Of a stretch of 64,000 nt of DNA, positions 1-8,984 are shown piece after piece. The position numbers were made by a program, and so were the translations under genes. A model generated the notes under the pieces. That model saw only the letters and a program-made list of their open reading frames with translations. It did no database searches and had not been told where the DNA came from. How positions within the stretch are numbered: position 1 is the stretch's first letter; each line of letters starts with the position of its first letter. Source of the stretch: Prevotella sp. UBA2725. Its GTDB lineage: Bacteria > Bacteroidota > Bacteroidia > Bacteroidales > Bacteroidaceae. The DNA is taken from positions 1-64,000 of the forward strand of contig DEKJ01000007.1 of the NCBI GenBank assembly GCA_002353825.1, in the 5' to 3' direction.

Positions 1-21
1 CGGAGAGAGGCTGAAAATACA

Positions 22-134
<113 letters not shown>

Positions 135-142
135 TTGAAATG

Positions 143-182
143 AGAGCCTTGAGAATAGAAATATCCTCATGGCTCTTTTTTC
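143..182 (+). terminator. rRNA operon terminator
   Basis: Arms AGAGCC-TGAG and CTCA-GGCTCT pair with one T.T mismatch across an A-rich loop and are followed by a run of T. The hairpin sits about ten bases after the 5S gene, as expected for the end of an rRNA operon. Confidence 0.85.
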
Positions 183-193
183 GTATTCACCCA

Positions 194-233
194 GCATTGC
201 GGACGGCCACAAGGGCCGCACCCTGCAATGTAT
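194..233. repeat. REP-like palindrome, family 1, copy A
   Basis: An imperfect palindrome with core GGCCACAAGGGCC and outer arms CATTGC and GCAATG, ending CCCTGCAATGTA. A closely related copy lies at 35583-35613 with the same core and the same trailing CCTGCAATGTA. The two share sequence although their neighbouring genes are unrelated, which marks a dispersed REP-type element rather than a local terminator. Confidence 0.75.
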
Positions 234-358
234 TAATTTGACATAACCGTAATTTAGCATAGTTGAATTATTGGTCTTTTCTCTTTAACATTCTCTTCTT
301 TTTTCATAATATTCGTCAATCTACTTAGCAGAATGTCTTGATTCTCAATATTTTTTAT

Positions 359-367
359 TACCTTTGC
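359..367 (+). promoter_or_regulatory. Bacteroidetes -7 promoter element (lysozyme-like gene)
   Basis: TACCTTTGC matches the TAnnTTTGC -7 consensus of the Bacteroidetes primary sigma factor. It lies about 95 bp before the chosen start at 462. Apart from this element, the terminator and the palindrome, I see nothing else in 135-461. Confidence 0.6.
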
Positions 368-461
368 AACAACAACAATTGAGAACGTGTTGATCTTTTC
401 TTCCTATCGCTTGTTGGATAGGTGTTTTGTATTAACTGAAAGTTCTCGTAATTATGATGTA

Positions 462-911
462 ATGAAGAAAATTATTAGGTTATTATTTGTTCTTGTATTC
501 GGATTCATGGTCTTGCCATCTCATGCAGCTACTGCAACAGATGATATTGAGATTGCTGATTCGGATCAGGATTGGAAGCCAGTAATAGAGGCTCTCATTC
601 AGGTGGAAAGTAAGGGTAACAGTAATGCAAAGAAGGGAGCTTCTGTTGGTGTCTTACAGATAACTCCTGTTCTTGTTGCTGAATGCAATAATATTCTTCG
701 CCGTAGAAAGTCGAAGAAGCGTTACAAGCTCTCTGACCGCTGGAGCAAGCAGAAGTCTATAGAGATGTTCCTTCTATTCCAGTCGTGGTTTAACCCGTTG
801 CGAAATGTGGAGCAGGCTATCCGATCATGGAATGGAGGAATGCATTACAGTATCTCCAAGACTCAGCGCTATTTTGATAAAGTAATGTCTATCCTCCAGA
901 ATAATAAGTGA
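462..911 (+). CDS. Lysozyme-like / lytic transglycosylase-related exported protein
   Basis: A 149-residue protein with an N-terminal signal peptide (about residues 1-22) and a small lysozyme-fold domain. The motif VESKGN contains a candidate catalytic Glu at residue 49, and VGVLQITP resembles the GxxGLLQI motif of SLT/lysozyme-like folds, followed by a conserved-looking WNGG. It probably acts on peptidoglycan in the periplasm. An upstream GTG at 387 would add 25 residues before the signal peptide, so the ATG at 462 is preferred. The domain is short for a processive transglycosylase, and activity is inferred only from motifs. Monocistronic, convergent with the next gene. Confidence 0.7.
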   Translation: MKKIIRLLFVLVFGFMVLPSHAATATDDIEIADSDQDWKPVIEALIQVESKGNSNAKKGASVGVLQITPVLVAECNNILRRRKSKKRYKLSDRWSKQKSIEMFLLFQSWFNPLRNVEQAIRSWNGGMHYSISKTQRYFDKVMSILQNNK

Positions 912-915
912 TTAG

Positions 916-1353
916 CTATCTTTTCACAAAATCTAGTTCTTTGGGCATCTTTACCCATTTCCTGTTTCGTGCTATCTTGAGGGTGCTACCTTCTTCTTGC
1001 CGGAGCTTGAAATTCTTATCGTCTATGGCAGTGAGCGTTGCAGTAAGATCCTCACTGCCATAGTCGTTTGTTATCTGTATCTCAGCTTTGTCTTTACTTA
1101 TGATCTTTGCGTTAGTAAAGAGCCATTTTCTTCCATCTTGGCGATCTCCGAAATATCCAGCCATCTCACCATATATCTCCTGGTTGGGTACTACCACATT
1201 GTTGTGATAGAAATCTATGACGAGATATACGTTGTATTTCTCGTTGTAGAAGTAGCCTTTAAAGGTTGTTGAGTCTTTTCCCATCGTTTTTTCTTGCGCT
1301 GTTGTACTAATGGAAAATAGTGCAACAATGAAAATAAAAAGAATCTTTTTCAT
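916..1353 (-). CDS. Small secreted protein of unknown function
   Basis: A 145-residue protein with a clear signal peptide (MKKILFIFIVALFSISTTAQ) and a beta-rich mature part with many aromatic and charged residues (for example YNVYLVIDFYHNN). I do not recognise the family. The ATG at 1353 is chosen because the signal peptide begins there; the upstream extension to 1395 would overlap the promoter. The stop lies only 4 bp from the stop of the convergent lysozyme-like gene. The mature protein is probably periplasmic or outer-membrane associated. Confidence 0.65.
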   Translation of the reverse strand: MKKILFIFIVALFSISTTAQEKTMGKDSTTFKGYFYNEKYNVYLVIDFYHNNVVVPNQEIYGEMAGYFGDRQDGRKWLFTNAKIISKDKAEIQITNDYGSEDLTATLTAIDDKNFKLRQEEGSTLKIARNRKWVKMPKELDFVKR

Positions 1354-1372
1354 ACTTAGAACTATTATTGCT

Positions 1373-1381
1373 GCAAAGGTA
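1373..1381 (-). promoter_or_regulatory. -7 promoter element of the small secreted protein
   Basis: On the minus strand this reads TACCTTTGC, a full match to TAnnTTTGC, about 20 bp upstream of the ATG at 1353. This supports the shorter start. Confidence 0.6.
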
Positions 1382-1455
1382 ATCGTTTGCATCAAAAAAA
1401 GAGCAATTTTTAATAAATAATCTCCCTTGTAGTTTGGGATTTATTATTTTTATAT

Positions 1456-1464
1456 TAACTTTGG
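1456..1464 (+). promoter_or_regulatory. -7 promoter element of the glycogen operon
   Basis: TAACTTTGG lies 19 bp before the ATG of glycogen synthase and fits the Bacteroidetes -7 consensus except for the last base. Confidence 0.55.
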
Positions 1465-1482
1465 GGTGAATTTTCAATAGAT

Positions 1483-3147
1483 ATGGCAAATAAAAGTTTG
1501 TTTCCAGACTATATATTCGAATCCAGCTGGGAGGTTTGTAATAAAGTTGGAGGAATTTACGCAGTGTTATCCACTCGTGCAAGAACGTTGCACGATATGT
1601 TGGGTGACAACCTTATCTTTATCGGCCCTGACTGCTGGAAGTCGGAACCTTGTCCTTATTTTAAGGAAGACAAGACATTGTTTGAGGCTTGGCACGCAAA
1701 AGCTGCTTCAGAGGGTCTTTCTGTTAGAATAGGTCGATGGACTATTCCCGGGGAGCCCGTAGCTATCTTAGTTAACTTTGATAGCTATTATAAGAAGAAA
1801 GATGAGATCTATGGTCAGTTATGGGAGGATTTTAAGGTAGATAGCCTTCACGCTTACGGAGACTATGACGAGGCGTCAATGTTCTCCTATGCTGCAGCCT
1901 TGGTTGTACAGAGTTTCTACTATTATAATATCTCCCCGGAAAAGAAGGTTGTTTATCATGGAAATGAATGGATGACGGGTCTTGGCTTGTTGTATATCCA
2001 TAAATACGTTCCTGAGATCGCTACTATATTCACAACTCATGCCACGAGTATTGGCAGAAGTATAGCCGGTAACAACAAACCATTGTATGACTATTTTGAG
2101 GGTTACAATGGTAACCAGATGGCTGATGAGCTTAACATGCAGAGCAAGCACTCTATAGAGCACCAGACAGCTAAATATGTCGATTGCTTTACTACTGTGA
2201 GTGAGATTACAGCCCGTGAATGTAAGCAATTGCTGGACAAGCCGGTCGATGTCGTTCTCCCGAATGGATTTGAAAACGACTTTGTGCCAAAAGGTGCTGC
2301 ATTCACCCGTAAGCGGAAGGCTGCTCGTGAGAAGCTCCTGGCCATAGCAAATGAGCTGACGGGCGAGCATCTTGACGACAATACAATGATTGTTTCAACG
2401 AGTGGTCGCTATGAGTTCCGTAATAAAGGCCTTGATGTCTTTATCGATGCAATGAATATCTTGCGTCATGACAACAGGGTAAAAAGAAATGTTGTCGCTT
2501 TCATTGATGTTCCGGCATGGGTTCGTGAACCGCGTAAAGATCTGCAGAACCGTTTGGAACAGGTCTTCAACGATGGAACACCGCTTGATACTCCAGTCAT
2601 TACCCATTGGCTCAACAATATGGACCAAGACAGTACTTTGAATAAGTTCCGTGCCTTGGGAATTAATAATTCAGCAAATGACCATGTCAAGATTATTTTC
2701 ATTCCTTGTTATCTTACAGGCAACGATGGGATAGTAAATCTCAGCTACTACGATGTATTGCTTGGAAATGACCTTTGTGTGTTCCCGTCGTACTATGAGC
2801 CTTGGGGATATACGCCGCTGGAGTCTATCGCTTTCAAAGTGCCTTGCGTGACTACTGACTTGGCTGGCTTCGGCTTGTGGGTTAACTCGGAGCTTGGCCG
2901 ATATGGTGAATTGGCAGATGGAGTGAAGGTTGTACATCGTACAGACAGCAACTATGCAGATGTGGCAAATGCTATAGAGGAGACCGTGTACGAATACTCA
3001 GAGTTTAGTGCGGCCAACGTTAAGGCGGCACGTACGAATGCAGAGAAACTGTCCCGCAAGGCATTATGGCGCCATTTCATCAAGTATTATGAGCAGGCCT
3101 ATGACTTTGCTTTGCATAAGGCAGCAGAGCGTAAAAACAAGGAATAA
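1483..3147 (+). CDS. Glycogen synthase, eukaryote-like GT3 type
   Basis: A 554-residue glycosyltransferase with a GT-B fold. The N-terminal sugar-nucleotide loop WEVCNKVGGIYAVLSTRA and the C-terminal E-x7-E motif (YYEPWGYTPLES, about residues 437-448) resemble glycogen synthases of family GT3, which use UDP-glucose, more than the ADP-glucose GlgA of most bacteria. A UDP-glucose-dependent synthase has been described in Prevotella bryantii. It extends alpha-1,4-glucan chains in the cytoplasm. It is followed 51 bp later by alpha-glucan phosphorylase, so storage and mobilisation are co-located. Substrate choice is inferred from family resemblance. Confidence 0.88.
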   Translation: MANKSLFPDYIFESSWEVCNKVGGIYAVLSTRARTLHDMLGDNLIFIGPDCWKSEPCPYFKEDKTLFEAWHAKAASEGLSVRIGRWTIPGEPVAILVNFDSYYKKKDEIYGQLWEDFKVDSLHAYGDYDEASMFSYAAALVVQSFYYYNISPEKKVVYHGNEWMTGLGLLYIHKYVPEIATIFTTHATSIGRSIAGNNKPLYDYFEGYNGNQMADELNMQSKHSIEHQTAKYVDCFTTVSEITARECKQLLDKPVDVVLPNGFENDFVPKGAAFTRKRKAAREKLLAIANELTGEHLDDNTMIVSTSGRYEFRNKGLDVFIDAMNILRHDNRVKRNVVAFIDVPAWVREPRKDLQNRLEQVFNDGTPLDTPVITHWLNNMDQDSTLNKFRALGINNSANDHVKIIFIPCYLTGNDGIVNLSYYDVLLGNDLCVFPSYYEPWGYTPLESIAFKVPCVTTDLAGFGLWVNSELGRYGELADGVKVVHRTDSNYADVANAIEETVYEYSEFSAANVKAARTNAEKLSRKALWRHFIKYYEQAYDFALHKAAERKNKE

Positions 3148-3198
3148 CTCATTTTTATATAGACCAAATACATACAGCATATTTTTAATTCAATTCAT

Positions 3199-5760
3199 AT
3201 GAAAATCAAAGCTGATTACACCAATGCCCCCCAGTGGAAAGAGCTCAATATCAAGTCGAGCCTCCCGGAGCAACTTGAGTGTCTGAATGAGCTCGCACAT
3301 AACATGTGGTGGGCGTGGAACTATGAGGCTCGTAATCTCTTCAAGAGTCTTGACGAGAATCTCTATGAAGAAGTAGGTCATAATCCTGTTCTTCTTCTGG
3401 ACCGTTTAGGTTACGACCGTAAAGAGGCCATCGTCAAAGACAGAGCTTTTATGAAGAAAGTGAAGGATGTTTATGCGAAGTTCCGTGCTTACATGGATGT
3501 TAAGCCCGACAGCACACGTCCTTCAGTGGCTTACTTCTCTATGGAGTATGGTCTGAACCAGGTGTTGAAGATCTATTCCGGTGGTCTTGGCATGTTGGCC
3601 GGTGACTATATGAAGGAAGCTTCCGACAGCAATGTCGATATGTGCGGTATCGGTTTCCTGTACCGTTATGGTTACTTCACGCAGAGCTTGAGCATGGACG
3701 GTCAGCAGATCGCCAAGTATGATGCTCAGGACTTCAACTCTCTGCCTATCGAGCGTGTCCTTGATGAGAACGGCAACCAGGTCGTCGTGGATGTGCCTTA
3801 TATGAACTATCAGGTTCATGCCCTCGTATGGCAGGTCAACGTCGGCCGTATCAAGCTCTATCTTTTAGATACCGATAACGACATGAACTCTCAATTCGAT
3901 AAGCCTATCACTCACAGCCTTTATGGTGGTGACTGGGAGAACCGTCTGAAGCAGGAGATCCTGCTCGGTATGGGTGGTGTGCTGATGCTGAAGAAGCTCG
4001 GTATCAAGAAGCAGCTCTATCACTGCAATGAGGGTCATGCCGCACTCTGTAACCTCCAGCGTCTTGTTGATTATGTCGACGGTGGTCTGACATTCAATCA
4101 GGCTTTGGAGCTCGTGCGTGCTTCTTCTCTTTATACTGTACATACTCCTGTTCCTGCAGGTCACGACTATTTCGACGAGGGTCTGTTCGGTAAGTATATG
4201 GGTGGCTACCCTGCACGTCTCGGCATCAGCTGGGATGAGTTCATCGGCATGGGCCGTGAGAACCCCGACGACCACAGCGAGCGTTTCTGCATGAGTATCT
4301 TCGCTTGCAATACTTGCCAGGAGGTCAATGGTGTGTCCAAGCTCCATGGTTGGGTGAGCCAGAAGATGTTTGCTCCTATCTGGAAAGGTTATTATCCTGA
4401 GGAGAACCACGTGGGTTATGTTACCAATGGTGTTCACTTCCCGACTTGGTGCGCTACAGAGTGGCGTAAGGTCTATGACAAGTACTTCGATCCTTCCTTC
4501 ATGAGCGATCAGAGCAACGAGCAGATCTGGCATGCCATCTACAATGTGCCTGACGATGAGATCTGGAAGACACGTATGGCATTGAAGGAGAAGCTTATCA
4601 AGTATATCCGTGATAAGTTCACAAAGCAGTGGCTTCGCAACCAGGGTGATCCCGCACGTGTGGTCTCTCTCTTAGAGCGTATCAATCCTAATGCGCTGAT
4701 GATTGGTTTCTGCCGTCGTTTCGCTACTTACAAGCGTGCTCATCTGCTCTTCACTGATCTTGATCGTCTGAGCAAGATCGTCAACGATCCTGAGCACCCG
4801 GTACTCTTCTTCTTCTCCGGTAAGGCTCATCCTGCAGATGGTGCCGGTCAGGGCTTGATCAAGAAGATCTTCGAGATCAGCCAGCGTCCTGAGTTCTTAG
4901 GTAAGATCATCTTCCTTGAGGACTATGACATGCAGCTCGCCCGTCGTCTTGTCTCCGGCGTGGATATCTGGATGAATACTCCTACACGTCCGTTGGAGGC
5001 TTCAGGTACATCTGGTGAGAAAGCTGAGATGAACGGTGTTGTTAACCTCTCAGTCCTTGATGGCTGGTGGGTTGAAGGCTACCGTAAGGGTGCCGGATGG
5101 GCTCTTCCGCAGGAGCGTACCTATCAGAATCAGTCTTATCAGGATGCTCTTGATGCCGCTACTATTTATTCTCTCTTGGAGAATGAGATCGTTCCTCTTT
5201 ACTATGCTAAGAACAAGAAGGGCTACAGCGAGAACTGGATCAAGGTCATCAAGAACTCTATCGCTACCATTGCTCCTCACTATACGATGAAGCGTCAGCT
5301 CGACGACTATTACAGCAAGTTCTACAACAAGGAGGCAGCCCGTAGCGCTAAGCTTCAGGCTAACGACAACCGCCTTGCCAAGGAGATTGCTCAGTGGAAG
5401 GAGAGCGTTGCAGAGCGTTGGGACAGCATCCGTGTCGTGAGCAAGGATGAGACTCCGCTCTATGAGGTAGGTCAGACAGGTCAGAAGTATAAGCTCAGCT
5501 ACACGATTGACGAGCAGGGCCTTAACAATGCCATCGGTCTTGAGCTTGTCATTCTGAAGCCTGATACCGATCCCAGCGACCGCCGTATCTATGCTGTCGA
5601 TGAGTTCAAGATGGTTGGTCATGAGGGCAACAACTATAAGTTCGAGTTGGAGATTGAGCCTGAGCATGCCGGCACATTCAAGACTTGCGTGCGCATGTTC
5701 CCGAAGAATGCCAACCTGCCTCACCGTCAGGATTTCTGCTATGTGAAGTGGCTTGACTAA
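3199..5760 (+). CDS. glgP: Alpha-glucan (glycogen) phosphorylase
   Basis: An 853-residue GT35 family enzyme that releases glucose-1-phosphate from alpha-1,4-glucans using pyridoxal phosphate. The PLP lysine is in SGTSGEKAEMNG (Lys at about residue 608), followed by the NLSVLDGWW segment typical of the short-type alpha-glucan phosphorylases rather than the GlgP/MalP type. N-terminal NMWWAWN and SMEYGL motifs also fit that subfamily. The cofactor links it to the vitamin B6 genes at 33 kb only functionally. It follows glycogen synthase by 51 bp and probably shares its transcript. Confidence 0.92.
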   Translation: MKIKADYTNAPQWKELNIKSSLPEQLECLNELAHNMWWAWNYEARNLFKSLDENLYEEVGHNPVLLLDRLGYDRKEAIVKDRAFMKKVKDVYAKFRAYMDVKPDSTRPSVAYFSMEYGLNQVLKIYSGGLGMLAGDYMKEASDSNVDMCGIGFLYRYGYFTQSLSMDGQQIAKYDAQDFNSLPIERVLDENGNQVVVDVPYMNYQVHALVWQVNVGRIKLYLLDTDNDMNSQFDKPITHSLYGGDWENRLKQEILLGMGGVLMLKKLGIKKQLYHCNEGHAALCNLQRLVDYVDGGLTFNQALELVRASSLYTVHTPVPAGHDYFDEGLFGKYMGGYPARLGISWDEFIGMGRENPDDHSERFCMSIFACNTCQEVNGVSKLHGWVSQKMFAPIWKGYYPEENHVGYVTNGVHFPTWCATEWRKVYDKYFDPSFMSDQSNEQIWHAIYNVPDDEIWKTRMALKEKLIKYIRDKFTKQWLRNQGDPARVVSLLERINPNALMIGFCRRFATYKRAHLLFTDLDRLSKIVNDPEHPVLFFFSGKAHPADGAGQGLIKKIFEISQRPEFLGKIIFLEDYDMQLARRLVSGVDIWMNTPTRPLEASGTSGEKAEMNGVVNLSVLDGWWVEGYRKGAGWALPQERTYQNQSYQDALDAATIYSLLENEIVPLYYAKNKKGYSENWIKVIKNSIATIAPHYTMKRQLDDYYSKFYNKEAARSAKLQANDNRLAKEIAQWKESVAERWDSIRVVSKDETPLYEVGQTGQKYKLSYTIDEQGLNNAIGLELVILKPDTDPSDRRIYAVDEFKMVGHEGNNYKFELEIEPEHAGTFKTCVRMFPKNANLPHRQDFCYVKWLD

Positions 5761-5797
5761 TCGATCCTCGATTATTATCATCTTTTATTATAAAGTT

Positions 5798-5835
5798 ATC
5801 CGCATTCATCCACAAGGATGTTTGCGGATATTCTT
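5798..5835 (+). terminator. Terminator after glgP
   Basis: Arms ATCCGCA-CATCC and GGATG-TGCGGAT pair around an ACAA loop with one internal T.T mismatch, followed by a T-rich stretch. It lies about 40 bp after the glgP stop and separates it from the next promoter. Confidence 0.75.
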
Positions 5836-5921
5836 TATTAAATGTAACATAAACTGATGAAATGAAACGAAATGGAATGAAAATATAACGATTTTTATTT
5901 TGTACATATTTTCTTTTTAGC

Positions 5922-5930
5922 TAACTTTGC
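5922..5930 (+). promoter_or_regulatory. -7 promoter element of the sugar-phosphate transferase
   Basis: TAACTTTGC is a full -7 match 35 bp before the ATG at 5966. Confidence 0.65.
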
Positions 5931-5965
5931 AAAAATAATATTATTCACCGGTAAACCAAATATTC

Positions 5966-7417
5966 ATGGAACAAGAGGAAAGAGGTAGCTTGCAATTGAG
6001 AACCAATCGGGAGCAGTACGTTCTTATTACGTTGCTCTTTTTCGATTTCTTATTACTGAATGGGTTATTGTTCTCTTTTGCTCATTTCTTTGCTGATTAC
6101 GTGCCTTCCTATTTGCTCTCATCCACCAAGGTCACATTCTTGGTGATGAACATGAGTTTGGCGATTTCTGAATATTTCTACCATACGATTATCTATCGTC
6201 GTATGCTCCGTTGGATAGAATTCTTCTATAATGTGACGAAGCTCGTTACACTTCAGGTTTTTCTATCCTTCCTTATGCTGAAGTTTCTGACGGATAGCGT
6301 CGGCATGTTCAAGTTCATGCTTGTCTTCTACGTGTGTGAATGGTTGCTTTTCTATTTGCTACGTGTCGTATGTCGTTGGCTTCTTCAGATCTGGCGTAGT
6401 AAGGGCGGAAATGCCCGTACAGTGCTCTTCGTTGGCAATGATGACTCTCTTCGTAGTCTGTACATGAAACTTTCTCAGAGTGTGACAGGTTACCATGTCC
6501 TTGGCTATTATGCTGATGCACCGATGAAGCGGCCTGTTGACGGCTTGAAGTATCTTGGAACTATTAATGATCTGAACGCAGGGATGCGTGCACGTATGTG
6601 TACTTCTGATCCGGAGTCGGCAAAGGGTCGCATAGATGACGTCTATTGTAGTTTGTCGCATGATGAAGGAAAACAGATCAGACTGTTGGAAGTCTTCTGC
6701 GATCATTCCCTCACGCGTTTTTTCTATGTCCCGCGTTCTTTCTCTGAATATGGCTTGCCGCTTCGACCGGTACGTATCGGAGATACTATTGCCTATACCA
6801 ACCGTTTCCAACCTCTTCTGAAGGTCGGCAACCGTGTGATGAAGCGCATGTTTGATGTTGCGGTCTCTTTGTGCGTATGTATTTGCCTGATACCTATAAT
6901 TATTGTTGTCGGTATCATCATCAAGTTGCAGAGCCCGGGTCCAATCTTCTTCCGTCAGCAGCGCACAGGTATCAATGGAAAGACCTTCAAGGTTATCAAG
7001 TTCCGCTCGATGCATGTCAACAAGGATGCAGACTCTGTGCAGGCTACAGAGCATGACCCAAGAAAATTCAAATTCGGTGACTTCATGCGTCGTGCCAATA
7101 TCGATGAGCTGCCTCAGTTCTTCAATGTCTTGAACGGCGACATGAGCATTGTAGGCCCCCGCCCTCATATGCTTCGCCATACCGAGCTTTATGGTCATCT
7201 TATTAATGAATATGCCGTCCGCCTCTTCTGCAAGCCGGGCATTACAGGTTTCGCACAGGTCAGTGGCTTCCGCGGTGAGACCAAGGAACTCTGGCAGATG
7301 CAGGGACGTGTCAATGCTGATATCTGGTACATCGAGCATTGGAGCATGGGGCTTGATTTGCGCATTATCTTTAAAACAGCCATGCAGGTCTTTGTTCATG
7401 ACGAACAGGCCTATTGA
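5966..7417 (+). CDS. Polyprenyl-phosphate sugar-1-phosphate transferase (exopolysaccharide initiation)
   Basis: A 483-residue membrane protein of the bacterial sugar transferase family. Four N-terminal membrane segments precede a cytoplasmic nucleotide-binding-like region (TVLFVGNDDS), then a further hydrophobic segment (KRMFDVAVSLCVCICLIPII) and the catalytic C-terminus with KFRSM, DELPQFFNVLNGDMS, VGPRPH and KPGITGFAQVSG. It transfers a sugar-1-phosphate from a UDP-sugar to undecaprenyl phosphate, the first step of exopolysaccharide or capsule repeat units. No glycosyltransferase cluster adjoins it. The export protein and tyrosine kinase at 40.8-44.2 kb are plausible partners. The sugar cannot be deduced. 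Confidence 0.9.
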   Translation: MEQEERGSLQLRTNREQYVLITLLFFDFLLLNGLLFSFAHFFADYVPSYLLSSTKVTFLVMNMSLAISEYFYHTIIYRRMLRWIEFFYNVTKLVTLQVFLSFLMLKFLTDSVGMFKFMLVFYVCEWLLFYLLRVVCRWLLQIWRSKGGNARTVLFVGNDDSLRSLYMKLSQSVTGYHVLGYYADAPMKRPVDGLKYLGTINDLNAGMRARMCTSDPESAKGRIDDVYCSLSHDEGKQIRLLEVFCDHSLTRFFYVPRSFSEYGLPLRPVRIGDTIAYTNRFQPLLKVGNRVMKRMFDVAVSLCVCICLIPIIIVVGIIIKLQSPGPIFFRQQRTGINGKTFKVIKFRSMHVNKDADSVQATEHDPRKFKFGDFMRRANIDELPQFFNVLNGDMSIVGPRPHMLRHTELYGHLINEYAVRLFCKPGITGFAQVSGFRGETKELWQMQGRVNADIWYIEHWSMGLDLRIIFKTAMQVFVHDEQAY

Positions 7418-7435
7418 TATTATTAGTATTTCAAA

Positions 7436-7900
7436 ATGGAATATATGTCTCAGGAATGCTACGATAAACTCGTAGCAGAACTCCGTAATCTTATTACAGT
7501 AGAACTTCCCAAGGCTCAGGATGAACTTTCTGAGGCTCGTGACAAGGGTGATTTGAGTGAGAATTTCGAATACCACGCTGCAAGACGTGCGCATGGACGC
7601 TTGTTAAGTAAGATCAGATACAAACAGAGAATCCTTGCCAATGCACGTGTGCTTGACACGGCACAGCGCAGTGGAGATACTGTCCAGTTGCTTTGCAAAG
7701 TAGAGATAACGAACTTGAAGACCAACAAGACGGCCACTTATACTATTGCCAGCCCCCACGAAGCAAATATCCGTGAGGGGAAGGTCTCTATGAAATCTCC
7801 CATCGGTCAGGCTCTGATGAACCATAAGATAGGTGATGTTGTGGAAGTGAAGGTCCCAGCAGGTGTCGTAAAGCTGCGTATTGAGAGTATTGGACTTTAG
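7436..7900 (+). CDS. greA: Transcription elongation factor GreA
   Basis: A 154-residue protein of normal GreA length. An N-terminal coiled coil carries the acidic tip motif ARDKGDLSENFEYHAAR and is followed by the C-terminal FKBP-like domain (IGQALMNHKIGDVVEVKVPAG). It enters the RNA polymerase secondary channel and promotes cleavage of backtracked transcripts. It begins 18 bp after the sugar transferase stop, so it may share that transcript. Confidence 0.95.
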   Translation: MEYMSQECYDKLVAELRNLITVELPKAQDELSEARDKGDLSENFEYHAARRAHGRLLSKIRYKQRILANARVLDTAQRSGDTVQLLCKVEITNLKTNKTATYTIASPHEANIREGKVSMKSPIGQALMNHKIGDVVEVKVPAGVVKLRIESIGL

Positions 7901-7978
7901 GATTGGCGAATGAAAGCCTTTGAAAGTAATCGAGAGTAATTGTTTCGTAAAACTTATTGGCTTCTAAGGATTTTTTGC

Positions 7979-7987
7979 TAACTTTGT
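7979..7987 (+). promoter_or_regulatory. -7 promoter element of metF
   Basis: TAACTTTGT lies 28 bp before the metF ATG and matches the -7 consensus except for the final base. Confidence 0.55.
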
Positions 7988-8015
7988 ACGCTGAATAATT
8001 TTCACGAACAAAGAT

Positions 8016-8972
8016 ATGAACATCGCTGAGATTCTCAAAGATACAAAACGTCCGAAAGGCTTTTCTATAGAGGTGCTTCCACCTCTCAAAGGTAATGGTA
8101 CGGAAGCTCTCTTCAACAATATAGATAAGGTCAGGGATTTCAACCCTCATTACATTAATATCACTACCCATCACTCGGAGTTCGTTTATCGTGAGACGGC
8201 TGATGGGCAGTATGAAAGGTTACGTGTCAGACGTCGCCCCGGTTCAATAGCCGTGGCAGCAGCCATTCAGAAACGATATGGCATAACAGTTATTCCCCAT
8301 GTCATTTGTTCTGGCGCTACACAAGAGGATATCGAGTATGAACTAATTGATATGCAGTTTCTGGATATTGATAACATCCTTCTGCTGAGGGGCGACAAGG
8401 CTAAGGATGATAGCATGTTCAAGCCTGTCGATGGCGGCTGGACGCATACTACGCAGCTTATTGGTCAGGTGAATCGCTTCAATGAAGGTTTCTTTGCAGA
8501 TGGTTCTCCGATAAAGCATCCAGGGAAGAAGTTCCATTATGGTGTTGCTGCTTATCCTGAGAAGCATGAGGAAGCTCCTAATCTTGAGATGGATATGAAG
8601 TATCTAAAGGAAAAGCAGGATTTGGGAGCAGAGTATGCTGTGACCCAACTCTTCTATGATAATAAGAAGTATTTCGATTTTGTGCGTAAAGCTCGGGCGA
8701 TGGGCATAACCATTCCTATCGTACCAGGCATCAAACCCCTCGCGAAGCTTACGCAGATTAATCAGGTGCCCAAGACTTTTCATTGCGATATGCCCCAGGA
8801 ACTTGCTAAAGAGGCTGTGAAATGTAAGACTGATGAGGAGGCGAGACAACTTGGCATTGAATGGGCAGTCAACCAGTGTAAAGAGCTCTATCAATCGGGT
8901 ATTAACGATATTCATTTTTATACGGTGTCTGCGTTTAAAAGCATGCCGGAGATTCTGAAGCAAATATTATAG
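8016..8972 (+). CDS. metF: Methylenetetrahydrofolate reductase
   Basis: A 318-residue FAD-dependent TIM-barrel enzyme that reduces 5,10-methylene-THF to 5-methyl-THF for methionine synthesis. Family motifs include FSIEVLPP near the N-terminus, FNPHYINITTH, the LLLRGD segment and AVTQLFYDN, with VPGIKPL toward the C-terminus. Length is normal. holB begins 12 bp downstream, so metF probably leads a transcript running through holB, the PSP1 gene and gldH. Confidence 0.95.
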   Translation: MNIAEILKDTKRPKGFSIEVLPPLKGNGTEALFNNIDKVRDFNPHYINITTHHSEFVYRETADGQYERLRVRRRPGSIAVAAAIQKRYGITVIPHVICSGATQEDIEYELIDMQFLDIDNILLLRGDKAKDDSMFKPVDGGWTHTTQLIGQVNRFNEGFFADGSPIKHPGKKFHYGVAAYPEKHEEAPNLEMDMKYLKEKQDLGAEYAVTQLFYDNKKYFDFVRKARAMGITIPIVPGIKPLAKLTQINQVPKTFHCDMPQELAKEAVKCKTDEEARQLGIEWAVNQCKELYQSGINDIHFYTVSAFKSMPEILKQIL

Positions 8973-8984
8973 AAGACAAATCTT

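Noticed and set aside
6359..7594. 411-codon ORF antisense to the sugar-phosphate transferase
   Set aside because: It crosses the greA start on the opposite strand, has no -7 element and no recognised domain.
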